DNA from: Adineta ricciae | Taxonomy: Eukaryota > Rotifera > Eurotatoria > Adinetida > Adinetidae | Length of the DNA: 64,000 bases | Assembly: GCA_905250025.1 (NCBI GenBank) | Contig: CAJNOJ010000412.1 | Span: 1 to 64,000, forward strand | Direction of reading: 5' to 3' | In this document: piece by piece, positions 37,985-51,004 of the stretch | How positions within the stretch are numbered: the stretch's first letter is position 1 | Layout: each line of letters begins with the position of its first letter | The notes under the pieces: generated by a model | Database searches by the model: none | Told to the model about the DNA's origin: nothing | The model's input: the letters and a program-made list of their open reading frames with translations, nothing else | Position numbers and translations under genes: made by a program

Positions 37985-39149
37985 ATGCAACCAAATACTA
38001 TCTCGACTGCGGAACTGCAACGACGAACTTTGGTTTGCCATGTTTGTGGTGATACTGCTCGTGGAATGAACTATGATGTGCTCACGTGTATGTCATGCAA
38101 AATTTTCTTTCGTCGAAATGCATTTCGAGCAATTGTACATGATTTCCTTTCTTCCTATTCATATAGGTATAGAAGTTCAATTGATTTCTTTTAGGAAACA
38201 TTGCGATGCCCACGAGTATCGAATTGTAACATCACGAAAAAAAAACGTAGTCATTGTGCGGCATGTCGTCTGAGGAAGTGTTTTGCAGTCGGTATGAATC
38301 GTCAGTTAATTCAAGTCTTTAGTCCAACAGAATTGCCGCATGTAAGATTTACCTTTTATTGATCGAAATGGTGATTTTGCTTTGTAATAGCCTCGACCTC
38401 TTGGCCTTCTACGAAATGATCGGTCGACATTGACACGTGATCAGTGGACTCTTCTCTCGAATCTTATCAATCTGCATGAGACGGAAACACTTCTTATTCA
38501 ACAGCAATCGTTATTGGACCAAGAATCGACTCGACCGATTCAACGACGAGGAAAAGCATTATTAGTATTGGATTTCTTTCGTAATTGCCTGATCTGGATG
38601 GAGTCTTCACTGAAACGATTGAAATATTTCCAATCCGTTTCGAATACTACTCGACATGTTCTTCTAAAACATAATATTCGATCTTGTGCGAGTTTCAACG
38701 GTTTTCTTGTCACAAGAAAACTTGTTTTGTTCAATGAACCTTGGTTAACCCATTCCTTTTACAAGATTTTCGATGAACAACTATTGATAAGCATCTTCAA
38801 AATTCACAAAAACTTCGATCTCAATGATATTGTCATCAAACTTTTCTTACTTGTTATGATATTTTCAAGTAATTGCTCGCCGTTGACATTCGATCAATCG
38901 TACCAAATGGAATCCTTGGAGAGTTCACTCGAATCTCTGCATATTCAAGATATTTTCGTCACTTTATTATGGAAATATTTACTTTATCAATATGGACCAA
39001 TGGAAGCAACCATACGATATGTTATATTGGTAAAAGCGATGGTAGACATGATTTCTGTAAAGGCACAGATGTCTTCGGTTTTAGTTTACGAAGATATGAT
39101 TAATGAAACGATGAAAGAACTCGAAAGATCATTAGTTTTACAAGATTAA
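37985..39149 (+). CDS. Nuclear hormone receptor, copy 2
   Basis: Same structure as 22913-24077: a zinc-finger domain with all eight cysteines, P-box CMSCKIFFRR, a short hinge and a diverged ligand-binding region (38430-39149). The first intron (38135 to about 38194) has the normal GT donor where copy 1 has GC, and the exon before it is exactly 50 codons in both copies. Differences include DLL to DVL, CAR to CPR and LKK to LRK in the fingers, all conservative with respect to zinc binding. Probably functional. Confidence 0.85.
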
Positions 39150-39572
39150 CATTTTTCATGGTTGAATAGAAAACATTCAAATTCTCAAATAATTCGCTTC
39201 CTGTTATTCGATGAATGAGTATTCAATTGACAAACCTGATATTGCATAACCTCTTTCTCAATAAACATATATTCACATTTGAATATTAGTTATCGAACAG
39301 AACACTGAACAATACTCACGTATCATTGAAATCTGCACAGTTCAACATGATTTCGTAGACTATGAAGGATATCCGATGGTAGAATTCCTATCGTCGTATA
39401 TGACTTTGATGGTGATATACATTCTGTCCAAGAGCGCCATCTGCAGTGTATTTACTTAACACAACGGGATGAATGGCGAGAAGAAAAAGAGAGAAAAGAT
39501 AATAGTAAAAGTAGTAATTTCGAAATACACCAGGATACGACGAGTTAACGCAAAACACGGCATTAACCGAAG
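39150..39572. other. Spacer between nuclear receptor and acyltransferase, copy 2
   Basis: About 420 bases, AT-rich, no gene. Aligns with 24078-24495. Confidence 0.4.
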
Positions 39573-40895
39573 ATGCTCTCATTGATAAGTGCTAGTTCTC
39601 CATCTGGAAATGACCGTCGTATTAAGTTGTTAAGTACTGATTTGATCTTTGGTGGTATTAATAACGTTTTTGTGTATCCGTCACTTGACGTTGATCGATT
39701 AAAAGATGCGATTAGTCGTACTCTTTCGTTCTGGCCTATTGTCACCGGTCGTGTCATTGTTGAGAATAATGAAGATTATTACATCAAATTTTCTGATCAA
39801 TCAATTCCTTTTACTTACGCTGAGAATGATGAACTTGATCAATGGCCAAATTTACCCGTTATTATCGATGATGAAAATGTTCTAAAACCATTCATTGATT
39901 CAGTTCAATACAAGCCTGAAATCGAACCACTTCTTCGATTGAAAGTTACTCGATTGGTACGCAGTAATGAATACATATTCGGCGTGAGCTTTTGTCATAT
40001 TATGGGCGATGCTAATTCGAATCTTCATTTCCTCAATGACCTTTCTCAAACATATCAACAATTAGAACCGAGTCTTCCTCGGCCAACATTCGAACGACAT
40101 CCATTACGTACAGAAAATCGCGAGTTTACCTCATCATCGGTTTTAAAACTGTACCAAAACGTCCAGAAGAGAGAAACAGTTCTCGCTCGTCTTACCGAGG
40201 AACATTCAACAACCGAACCTTTGAATATGTCATTCTCATCCGAGCAAATAGCTCGATTACATCATCTAGCAAGTGTTAACAATTCCGATGTGACACCTCA
40301 CGATGCTCTGTGTGCTTATATCATTCTTCTTTTAAACAAGCATGCTTTTCCAACAGAAGATCAATGCATTCGACGGGTTTACATGCTGATTAATTATAGA
40401 GATGTAAGTGAACGATTAGCTGGCAAAAATTACGTGGCAAATGCGATTATGCAGCCATTGTCTGAAGACTTTCCGGACCCGTATTCTTTGCCAAGCATTG
40501 CGCAAACGATTCGTCGATTGATCAAAACAGCGCGTCAAGAAGAGTTTTTGGACAATTGGGTCTCATCAGCGAACGCTTTGATGAAACAATTCATTCAAAA
40601 TGGCGAAATTAATTTCACTTGGGACAAAGATGAATTGATATTCAATTCGAATTACAAATACGATTGGACGGATCAGGTTCATTTCGGCATGAATGGTCAA
40701 TGTCGATTTCATACGGCGGGTTTATTCAAATTTTATTTTCGAATTTTTCGATTAAATCCAACTGTAGATCATCAAGGACATTGGGAAAAGGATCAGGGTG
40801 GCGCTGAAGTTGCTTTTCGAATTCCAAAAGGAGATATGAAAGAAAAATTTTTGCAAGGATGGAAAGAAGACGTTGCAAAAAATTTTAAAAGATAA
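39573..40895 (+). CDS. HXXXD-type (BAHD-like) acyltransferase, copy 2
   Basis: 440 residues, one exon, same length as the copy at 24496. HIMGD is kept at residues 142-146. The roughly 30 substitutions are spread along the protein (for example D to N just after HIMGDA, and YDWTDRVHLGMKG to YDWTDQVHFGMNG), with no stop or gap, so both copies seem to be under constraint. Substrate unknown. Confidence 0.8.
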   Translation: MLSLISASSPSGNDRRIKLLSTDLIFGGINNVFVYPSLDVDRLKDAISRTLSFWPIVTGRVIVENNEDYYIKFSDQSIPFTYAENDELDQWPNLPVIIDDENVLKPFIDSVQYKPEIEPLLRLKVTRLVRSNEYIFGVSFCHIMGDANSNLHFLNDLSQTYQQLEPSLPRPTFERHPLRTENREFTSSSVLKLYQNVQKRETVLARLTEEHSTTEPLNMSFSSEQIARLHHLASVNNSDVTPHDALCAYIILLLNKHAFPTEDQCIRRVYMLINYRDVSERLAGKNYVANAIMQPLSEDFPDPYSLPSIAQTIRRLIKTARQEEFLDNWVSSANALMKQFIQNGEINFTWDKDELIFNSNYKYDWTDQVHFGMNGQCRFHTAGLFKFYFRIFRLNPTVDHQGHWEKDQGGAEVAFRIPKGDMKEKFLQGWKEDVAKNFKR

Positions 40896-41063
40896 ATAAA
40901 AATGACATATGACTCTATTTGCTGTTTGACACAAGTTTTCCAATAAGATATGATGTTAGTAATTCTGTCAGATGATAAGATTGTATGAAAGAAAGTAAAA
41001 ACAGCCGACGATATAAATGCTAAGCAGTACATTTGTTATTCTATTCGAAAAATAACAACTACC

Positions 41064-41607
41064 ATGCGGTCTTTTGCTTCATTCGCTGCGTTTTTTATTT
41101 TCACGATTCTTATTTGTGCTCCATCAGACATTTCAGCAGATTGTCCATCTTGTTGTCATGATAATACCGGATGCAGTACGGCCTATAACGGTCGTCCAGG
41201 TCTGTTAGTTGTTTAAAACAATACCATTTTACGAGTTGAATACTTTTTAGGTCGATGTTGTGGATCAGGAATCCTGCGATTCTGTTGTCCGAGTGAGTGT
41301 CATCCTGAAAACCTATTCTTTTTATACTTTACTTTCACTTCCAGCAAGCACAAGCTGTGGTTCATATCCCTACTGTATCCAAGATCGATATTGGGGACAT
41401 TTTACTCTTGGCGAATTAATCGGTCTTATTGCTGGTATTGTTTTTGTGATCGTTTTGCTCCTTTCGATATGTAGTGCCCTATGTCGACGCTATCAAAAGC
41501 GGAGTGCAACGGCTTCTGCTCGTGTTATAACTTTGCCACCATCACCAGCCAACAATTATGGAACTTGCCCGCCACCTCCACCATACAATGAAAATACTAG
41601 GAAATAA
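41064..41607 (+). CDS. Small Cys-rich single-pass membrane protein with PPxY tail, copy 2
   Basis: Three exons as in copy 1: signal peptide from ATG 41064, CCHDNTGC, then CCGSGILRFCCP, then a membrane helix (LIGLIAGIVFVIVLLLSIC) and a tail with CPPPPPYNEN. An in-frame TGA upstream, within the sequence that is open in copy 1, fixes the start. The PPxY motif is conserved. Confidence 0.7.
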
Positions 41608-41727
41608 TTGCGACTGTTTTTTTTCTCCTGTTTTCATAAATATGACAAAAATCTATTTAATTTCGTCGGGTGAAAATGAAGGATGAATGTGTATATGGTC
41701 GCATAGTCTATGTCTGTATTTGTAAAT

Positions 41728-42761
41728 CTATCGTCGACGGAATAGCTTAATTAATTCTTTCCGAAAAACACTACCACACAAGGTATAGATGTAAAACTTG
41801 ATGGTGTTGTTCAAAAAGAAGCAGATGACGCAAATATTGAATATCGTATTTTCAATTGACTGTCGGAGATTTGACCTTACGTCATAAATTGTAGCCACAG
41901 AATAGAATTTATAGATACTGACAGGAAATGTCGAAATAATAAAGACTACAACCTAGATGAACAAAAGCGAATAGAAAACAGCAGAAGTTCATAATTTTGT
42001 CTTACTTGTATGAGCAAAATGATCAATAGTTGTGCTTCTCGTCGTTGCGCACTTCGATTCGTTTCTACTGGCAATGGCATTTTCGGAGTACTGAAATTTG
42101 TTGAGGGTGATACATTGATCCGGCGACGTTTTTCCCGAACATTTCTCAAAATTAAACACCCAAAAATAGTCATAATCAATGTAGGCGAGATAATTTCCAA
42201 TAAAAACTGCATTAAACTGTCCACAATTTGACAAGGAATGTTCTGTTTCAATTGATAACAGGATTGCGGTGCACTGAATAACTGTTGATTGATGTCAATG
42301 CAATAAAATTGTTCACCAAACGCCAGAACTCCGAAGACAACCACCGCAAATATGGATGCGTAGACTTTTCTGACTGTAACCAAACGACGTTGATGAACGT
42401 TTGCTGATGAGCACAAATACCGTTCAATGCAAGCTAGACTGATAAACCATCCTCCAGTGAATGCAGCTGTATAGGTAATGAAAAATCTAAATTTACAGAA
42501 TATACTGGAGGTTTGTGATGGATCAACGCCGTATCCGTTAAGCAAACGAGTAAGAAGACCGATGCCAATTGAAAATGAATCCGACACGGTCGCTGCTAAG
42601 AAATAAATCACACAGATATTGTTACGGAACGTTTTACGTGTGAAAATGAATAAATTCAGAACGTTTCCAATAACGCCGATGGTTAGAAGAACAACGGTTA
42701 CATAGCGATTGATCGCTTGATTAATCAAAGCAAAGTTGATCGATGCAGATGAGGTCGACAT
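41728..42761 (-). CDS. Rhodopsin-like (class A) GPCR, copy 2
   Basis: Same two-exon structure as 26660-27693, with intron 41953-42005. The ERY motif and the Cys pair are kept. Scattered substitutions lie mainly in loops. The C-terminus reads LFRRR instead of LLRLK. Intact. Confidence 0.85.
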
Positions 42762-43796
42762 AGTGCAAAAAAAGAACGAATTAACTAGTAGAAGTATTCG
42801 TCGCTTCTTCTTAGACTTTTGGTGAGCGTAATGCAGAGCATAAACATAGAAGCAATGTGACGTTTATATATCGAATTTAACCCCGTATCCCACATCTCAA
42901 ATCTGTTTTACAAGTGTCAGATTCCTTCTAATCATAGCTTAAAATAATGGCCATCATCATTCTCGGATAACAAACTGATGCTTTCAAGACATATTTTTGA
43001 TTAAATTCAAGAAATTTCATTATGTTTGTACCATTACAATTCGCAGTGCGCATACGGATTTCATCCAACACTCATATTCTTACTGATATTTAACTTGATT
43101 TTAAACGAGAAGAAGGTGATTAGGGTGTACGCCTTTCGCATATGTTGCGCTCACGCATATTACATGAGCTTTAGCAATGATTTCGACCGAAAGATCGTCT
43201 GTCAGTGATGGAATGTCGGAAACTGGTCATGTTAAGAAAGAAGAAAATAAATTCTTTTGTCAGATGTAGTATGAAAAGTGAGACCTTGACGAAAATATCC
43301 TAGTTGGCACAACTGGTATTTCTTGAGTAAAGTCGTTGTTGCTCAGAGGGCCTGTGTTTTTTAATCAAATTAGTATCACTTTTGTATTGGTTTATGCTTC
43401 ACTCACCAACAATAATCGGAGTTTCAGAGGACAAAAATGTCACTGGATTCTGATAAGATTCTGTCAAAATTTTTGCACCCAAATATAATAATCAAAAATG
43501 TCAAGAAGATATCTACTACTCGCTCGCCATCAGTTGTACTCAGCGTTTGTATATGGAAAGCAAACTCCCACTAATTCAGATGCGCTTTAAACGACATCGT
43601 TTATATTCTCGGTTGCAAGTCATTCGGTGTTTTTTCTTACATGATTAATAGGGGAAATTCTATTATTGAACTTTGTTTCTTGTTTAAACATTATATGCTT
43701 TAGATCGTAATAAAAAGCTAACAGGTATTAATATCTTCATTGTTCATAATGTTCTTCGTAGTAATGCGCTACTTCTGCACTATTTCTCAGTTTTCA
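42762..43796. other. Intergenic region upstream of GPCR, copy 2
   Basis: About 1 kb. A 60-codon open stretch at 43026-43208 is not conserved as protein in copy 1 and looks accidental. Nothing else seen. Confidence 0.4.
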
Positions 43797-44490
43797 GGCG
43801 TGTCGTATAATCCACCGAAACTCTACCTAAATACGTCATGGAGCTCAAATGCCGTAACTAATATTATCACTAGTAGCGTAAATGAATATTCTCCTTTGGA
43901 TTTTGTCTATCGATGTAAATAACATAAGTGTATCATCGACAAGAAACATTTCTGCTAAGGTAACAAACTCATCATGTTTGGGTATATTTATTAGTATTAA
44001 TAGTACTGTTTACTGCGAATAGTTTCTAAAACATTAACTAATGACTGGAATCCAGCAGTAGTACGAACAGGCGTTGCAGGGTCAATATTAACAACACCGA
44101 GAAATCCTCGTGGAATATTTATGACTGATACTAATAGAGATTTGTAGGTTACATATTGCGAAAATCATCGAGTACAGTTGTTGGCATTCGGGAAATTAAA
44201 TACCATAACAGAAGCTGGTAGTAAATCAGCAAGTGTAACTAACAATGATATTGATTTGTTCAACTACGATTGTGTTAGATAATGGAAGTTATTTATTTGT
44301 TGTTGATTCTGGTAATAATCGTGTTATAGATCAAAATGCCAATAGTTTTCGGTGTTTATTTGGATGTACACAGTCGACAAACCCAGCATCAAATCAATTG
44401 AAGCAACTGTGGGGTCTGAGTTTTGACAGCTATGAGAATCTTTTTGTTTGTGACCATGAGGCAATAACAGGATACAAAAATTTAAACTGA
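43797..44490 (+). pseudogene. Decayed NHL exon, copy 2
   Basis: Partner of 28728-29422: GVSYNPPKLYLNTSWSSN at the start, LFVVDSGNNRVIDQNANSFRCLFGCT and LSFDSYENLFVCD at the end. It shares the stop in place of the Tyr of DLYVAD (GATTTGTAG near 44145), lacks the later private stop of copy 1, and instead has a frame-changing difference near 44457. Confidence 0.75.
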
Positions 44491-44619
44491 TCAGTATTGA
44501 GAGTGAATGTAATCTATTTCATTATTCATCACATCATAAGCGTCTCAAAATAGTGGGAGCAGCTCGATTTCGAATGCGAAGAAGAGTGATGTTTCTTCCC
44601 TTTGGTATTAACAATGATA

Positions 44620-44767
44620 TAGGAGAAATGAATGACGGACGAAGATACCATACAGTCATCTTACTACCAAACGGAACAGTCTTGATTGCAGAAAGATCGA
44701 ATGGTGGTACTTTTTCTCTCAACAGTACACTGAATTTTATTGACCTATTGCGAGAGAAAGATATGTG
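44620..44767 (+). pseudogene. Kelch-like repeat fragment, copy 2
   Basis: Reads MNDGRRYHTVILLPNGTVLI, then AERSNGG, one kelch-type blade with no others around it. Partner of 29549-29671. Confidence 0.5.
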
Positions 44768-45433
44768 ATTTCGTATGCATACAGTGCATCTCTAGCTTAT
44801 TATATGCCTTGAGTTGTTATTAAAAACATAAACACGCGGCTCTAGAATATTGCATCAGTTCATTATGGTATTTGCTCACAGATAGAAAGAGACAGTAAAT
44901 CGCGTACATGATATAATTGATGCGGAAATGAAAAAAAAACTGGTCAGAGCATTATTTATTAACATATAAACTCATTGCTACACTTTCATTCAGATAAATG
45001 TCTGACGAAGAGAGATATTCTCTCGTTCTTCCTTTCGGTATAGAACGAATAACAACCGAGTCCGCATAAAATATGTCATCATCAACCGTACTTCATTGAA
45101 AAAAAAGTTTGTCTGCTCGTTGTCACCATATACTCAACATAGAAAGAAAAGAAGAAAGAAAAAAAAACATAATGTATTATTTGATTTGTGTTTACACTGC
45201 ATTTCTCTCTTTTCTCTCTTCATATGATCCATACATCGACTACGAGCATGCACATGGTCTATTATCGAATGAAAAGAAGGATTGTTTTGAAAAATATATC
45301 TCATATGAAATTGCGCTGACACAGCGAATGTATTTTTTCAAAACAACTCAGTGAATCTGACCTTTGAAATTTAGGGTACAAAGTATCTATTCAATCTTTT
45401 TAGTATTTACTTCATTCTCAACAAAAGAACAAC
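44768..45433. other. Spacer upstream of PLC-delta, copy 2
   Basis: About 670 bases, AT-rich, no supported gene. Short open frames on both strands near 45110-45354 are not shared with copy 1. Confidence 0.35.
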
Positions 45434-48390
45434 ATGTCTATGATGAATCCAGAACAAATGAACAACATCCTAAATGAATTAAAGCTAGGCACTGTATTAG
45501 TGCAACGCAAACACGATGGAGAAAAATCATCTCGTCGTTTTTATTTGCATAAAAGTGAACAATTCATCACCCATCATCAACTAGATAAAACATTCGGTGC
45601 GCCAACACGCTGTGCGTATACACTATATGAATCCAATGAATCATCTTGTCTTTCTGATTTCCCACGTAGATTATATAAATAAAATTGATGAAGTGCGCGT
45701 TGGTCTCAATACACGAACATTCGATCGACTAGTTCGACATAAACTCCTCGAGCAAGATAACGTAATTATGCATTTAATTGTGGTCGCCATATGGTGGGAA
45801 CTTTTCTTCTAGGACCGATGTGCCTTTTCGATATTTTTCAATAATTATCGGAATGAACTTCACTTTCTTGCAAATGATGAAGAAATTCGAAATATTTGGG
45901 TCGAAGGTCTTCGATACCTCATGGAAACGCATGCACAAAAACGACAACGACACTTGATTAACGAAGCTAAGTAAGAGTGAAAGACTATTGAAGAAAAGAC
46001 TTGAAAATTTCTTGCAGTTGGATATTGAATTACTTCTATTTGGCGGATAAAGATGGTTCTAATTCGTTATCGAAAAGCGAATGTCGACGGCTGCTAACCG
46101 ATTCACTCAATGCAAAAGTTTCGGCGAAAGACTTCGACAGACTATTCCAAGTAAAAGGAGCCAATGAAAACGTTGGGTGATGTGTTTTCTTGAATGTATT
46201 TAGGAAGCCGATCGAAGTGGAGATGGATTACTAACAGCCGATGATTTCCTCGAATTTTTTCACACGTTAACTCGTCGTCGTGATCTCTATAATATAATGA
46301 AAAAGTAAGTAAAGAAATCTTCTATTTCGAACTTCATTTTTATCTGTAAAGATACGCGAAAAACGACGAGAACCATACGATTGATTCGATTTATTTAACA
46401 ACCGAAGAACTATTGGAATTCCTTCAAAAAGAACAAAATGTAAGTTATTCATACGCTTTGAACGGCGACTAATCAGTGTATTTCTTTTTTTTTCTCAAGC
46501 AAGTTATATTGAAAACTCCGAAACTCGATTCGAAATTTGAATTTTCACTGGAAATCGTTAATACTTGTGAACAAGTACAAGAGCTAATCAAAGAATTCGA
46601 ATTAAATGATGAACTAAGAGAAAAAGGTCATCTGAGTTTAAAAGGTAATAATTACAAAAACTGATTGCTATGTGTATGTTCGTATCTCTATTCAACCTAG
46701 GCTTTCGAAATTTACTTCTATCTGATGATTTTGCTTTGATGAAGCCGTGGTGTTCGCGTTTTGTCTATCAAGATATGACCAGGTAATAGAAGCGCTAACT
46801 CTGTTCAAAATCTCATCGATAATTTAGACCGTTGAGCGATTATTATATCAAGACTTCACACAATACGTAAGATGAATACATTTCGAAGCTGACGACTGTA
46901 CCTGTTGAACTCATTTCATAGTTATTTGTTCAATAACCAAGTTTTTGGTGACAGTAATCCAGAAGCATATAATCGCGCTTTGAAAGCTGGTTGTCGCGCT
47001 GTGGAAATCGACTGTTACGATGGTGATAATGGCCGACCGATAGTCAAACATGGCTTTACACTGGTTAAGCCATGTTTATTCGAATCAATCATTCGTTTCA
47101 TTGAACCGAATCTTTTCAAAGCATCACCATATCCCGTGATACTTGATCTGGAGAATCATTGTTCAATTGAACAACAGCAGGAAATGGCACGAATCTTACA
47201 ACGCATACTCGGTGGTAAAGATCTCTAGCAAGAAAAGCATACCGTCGGAGAATGTTCTTCTTTGCTTGAGTAGATCGATTAATTTCGGAACCACTGTTGA
47301 CTAAGGATTCATCGATTTTACCGTCACCGGAAGATCTGAAATATAAAGTGCTTATTCGGGTAGAAGAAAAATTCGTTTTTGCTGAACAAGAATACATCGA
47401 TCGAGTGTTTTTAGGGTGTGAAAATTCCTGCTCCAGTTGATGAACCACAAGTATAAATCTCTGTTTTCTTTCTTTCGAGATTAAATCTTCTGTATTTAGA
47501 TAACCGAAAAGCAGTCACCATATCTATTTTTCTATTTACAAAATGTTCCATATATTGACTATGAGAACGCGGAAAAGAGCCAAGAATGTTATCATTCAGC
47601 TAATCTTGCAGAAAAGCATTTCGACCGAGCATGTAAAGCCGACCCATTAGGTGTGATTAAACAAACATTGAAATCTTCGCTTCGAATGTATCCCGATGGT
47701 CTTCGACAAGATTCCAGCAATCCGGATCCGATAGCGCCTTGGAATTTCGGCATACAAATGGTGGCGTTGAATTATCAAAATGACGACTCGGTCATGTCAT
47801 TATCTTACGGGAAATTTATGGACAATGGAGGCTGCGGATACGTATTAAAACCAAAATATCTCACTGATATTGATAAATCATTATTCAATCCTTTAAATTT
47901 TATTGTCAAACCACCGGCACTATCCGAATGTATTTTCGAATGCCCGCAACGTTTGACCATAAAAGTGATTAGCGGACAATTTCTCCCTCGAGCTAATGAA
48001 ACGACGACGGATATTCCCGACCCGTATGTTCTCATTTCAACACACGGAATTCCATGTGATAAACAAACGAAGAAAACGAAGAAAATTGATGACAATGGCT
48101 TCGATCCGGAATGGAATGAAACATTCCAATTTGATATTCATTTTCCACAAATGTGTCTTATCCGATTCGATGTTTATGATCATGACCGATTTTCTCGTGA
48201 CGATCGATTAGCATATTTTTGTTTACCAGTCACAGCAATGCAGACAGGTTCAACCTTAGTCGATGTTGATGCTTTTATTTATCTTATTCTCTTTATAGGT
48301 TATCGTCATATACATTTGAGGGCAAAGAATAATAATCTGACTTATTCAACGATATTTATTCATGTTCAATTCAATCCGATATTAAGTTGA
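45434..48390 (+). CDS. Phosphoinositide phospholipase C, delta type, copy 2
   Basis: Same PH, EF, X, Y and C2 order as 30364-33315. PH starts MSMMNPEQMNNIL. Active-site motifs KTSHNTYL (near 46855, split by an intron) and VKHGFTL (near 47045) are kept, as is the Y-box GKFMDNGGCGYVLKP. The last intron lies within the C2 domain at about 48249-48298. The ending differs: the stop of copy 1 is mutated, adding two residues (ILS). No internal break seen. Confidence 0.9.
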
Positions 48391-48535
48391 GCCATATTCG
48401 CAAAATGTCTTCATTCTCAGAAGTTCGACTCAATGACACAGAGACATAACTTGTCCACTCGATTATTTTTATTTAGAAATAGAAGCACACACTCTTTCAT
48501 TAAGCGTATAGCAGTTCAAATCAGTGACATTGTCT

Positions 48536-51004
48536 TCATGATCGCATGATTCGTTTCGTTCGCAACTTGTGCCGTGTACCAGCATTCACACGAGATGGAC
48601 TGAACATCTTCTCCAGTTTGGTCAATGTAGCATACATAACTATAGTGTGTATAGGAGCCAATGCAGCAAGTATCACAGCTGTCATCGTTGCCACAGATGA
48701 CTTACATGCATCTTTCTATGAGAGAGAGAGAGATAGAAAACAGAGTTATACAGATATCCAGATAGAATGAAAAGTTTACGAAGTCTTTTGGATACATGAC
48801 AGCAACTGTGGACTCCGTTGTCACTCCTGGAGTTGTTGGACCAGCTGTTGTTGGAGCTAGATAACACGCAACATGAATGTGAAACACCCTTGTGATGTTT
48901 TACGACTTACCAGCTGTAGTTGGTGGTGTAGTTGTCGAAGTCGTTGGTGGTGTTGTGATAGGAGTAGTAGTTGTAACCACTATGCCAGATGTTGTTAACT
49001 ACAAAGATCAACATCCGGAATGATTAAAATGAAGTGTGTAATCAGATTCGTATACTAAAGTGTTGATACTTGTTGTCGATGTCGGTTTTGTTGTAACAGT
49101 AGCTGTTGTGAAAGGTGTTGTGGTAGTTGTTGTTGTTGACGAAACAGCTGGATCCCAGATGTTGAACACCCAATAAGTCGGATCTCTGATAGGTGCTGAT
49201 TCGGGTCCTAAAGTCTCCTTTCATTTTCATATTTCGTCTCAAATAAAAGTATCAGATGCACACTTACCACAAAACTCAGTTCCACTTACAACACCTATAA
49301 TCAAACAAGAAAACATTCCAATTCGATAGCTCATCTAACATCGACTATACCTCCATCCATCGTGATATAATAGAAGTGTCCAGCTTGCCATGGTGTAGTT
49401 GTGAAACGAATGACAGTAGTGTACCCTGTGAATGTCACTTCAGGTGCCCAGCCACAATCGAATTGTGCAACAGTTACGTTATTAGCAGCATCTTTGAAGT
49501 AGATGTTTGTACCATTACGTGATGGACGGCCAACGAATTTTGTTGCTAAAATGGAAGGCCACAGAAATGTTTTGTTAGTGGTGAGAAAGAAGTGTTACTT
49601 TGAAATGAGAAAACAGATTGGTTTTGGAAGACGGTGCCGACGGGTGATGCTGAACCTTGGACGAGTGTTGGTCGAATGACATCGGGTGAGTCATAACCAA
49701 CGACGAATGTGACACACCATTGATTGGATTGTAATTGGAAATTATCGACGGCAGCAGCACACAGTGGTTCAGGACCGTGGAGAGTATTTGAGACATTCCA
49801 GGTAAGAATCATCTGGAAAATGGCTGTGAAAAGAAAGAGGTATGATGAATACTTGAATATTAGAATGAGCACTATTACTTGAACTTGCATTGATTATGGC
49901 ACTCTTTCTCATTCCAATTGGAGAACTTGAAACAAAATCAGCAACGTATTGTCCAGGACAATATGTTTCGACAACGATGGTTTCGGTGACGAACGTACTA
50001 TTGGATGTTCCAATACAAGCTAAGCGTAGTCAATATGATAGAATGTATGATTAGGAACCTGTAAGTTTACCTCGGTTAGGTCGATTACCAATGATTTGTG
50101 GCGGTTTTGTACAATTACCTGTTACAGAATAGCCATAGAAGAGAAACTGAAGTGGAACAGAACTCATTGGTGTATTAGCTGTCAATGCTGCTTTGTTGAA
50201 GAAATCTTCAATTTGTAGTGCCACCCCTGCGTATAATTTAGCATGTGTTAGTGTAAATACGATGGTACAGTTATTCTCAAGAAGTACAGCACCAGGAACA
50301 CCGCTACATATTCCCCCACATTCATTATAATGACATGTATTATTAGCAGATATACGGGTGGACCATCGACATCTCAAGATATCAGTTCCATCGAAATCAG
50401 CCATTTGAACAACATGCACCTGTGGTATGTTGATTGGCTTGTAGATGATAGGAATGGTGACACCAATAGGACTGGTATTAAGATAACCATCTGGTCTGAC
50501 ATTGGTAATGACACGATTCGACACATACCAAGTTGTACTGTTACCTACTTCAAGGCCATTAAACCAATTGCCATCATAAAAGTAAATCGTGAATGAAATA
50601 TTCAGTGGGAATGTGTACACTTGAGTTCTTTCACCCGAACTAACAGTGAGACGATCACTGAAATCCGTGCAATACGTCGATGTCAGCATGTTCGACCAAC
50701 CGGTGCAAGGACCTGCTGTGCAAGCAACATCGTTGCCACCACTTATTAGACCCTTATTGGCAATAGTTGTATCATCACAATAGTATGTATTACGATTCCA
50801 TGAATATCGTTCTCGAACTAGAAAAGAAGCTGAACCACCAACCGGAGTTGCATTCAAAGGTCGCCTACGAAAGAGAGATGAATTCGAAAGAAATAAGATA
50901 TTTCATTTGAGTTTATACCATGTAATTGTTCCGCCACGAAAATGTGTACTATGGATAAAGCAAAGTTGTAATATCCACGAAGACAAAAAGTATACGATAT
51001 ACAT
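48536..51004 (-). CDS. Mucin-stalk single-pass membrane protein with large glycosylated ectodomain, copy 2 (complete)
   Basis: Start at 51004: signal peptide MYIVYFLSSWILQLCFIHS, then THFRGGTITW, whose last codon is split by a 54-base intron (50865-50918). The ectodomain (50051-50857) has YYCDDTTI, CTAGPCTGW, RPDGYLNTSPIGVTIPIIY, DILRCRWS, ECGGIC and PLQFLFYGYS...PPQIIGNRPNRG. It continues through exons near 49590-49800 (TWNVSNTLHGPEPLC) and 49330-49545 (CGWAPEVTFTGYTTVIRFTTTPW). A Thr-rich stalk (about 48840-49160) leads to one membrane helix and a short basic tail ending RIMRS. Many N-glycosylation sites. I recognise the arrangement as an animal cell-surface type but cannot name the family. 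Possibly involved in adhesion or recognition; no enzyme motif. Confidence 0.75.

Larger units (their letters stand above)
34026..49082. repeat. Second copy of the 15-kb repeated gene block
   Basis: Aligns gene by gene and intron by intron with 18914-34024. Differences are mostly third-position changes, scattered amino-acid changes and small spacer indels (for example about 90 bases present near 22360-22410 but absent at 37470). All intact genes remain intact in both, which fits alleles or a young duplication. Confidence 0.9.

Noticed and set aside
43026..43208. 60-codon open frame upstream of the second GPCR
   Set aside because: Not preserved as protein in the matching region near 27950-28130 of the first block.
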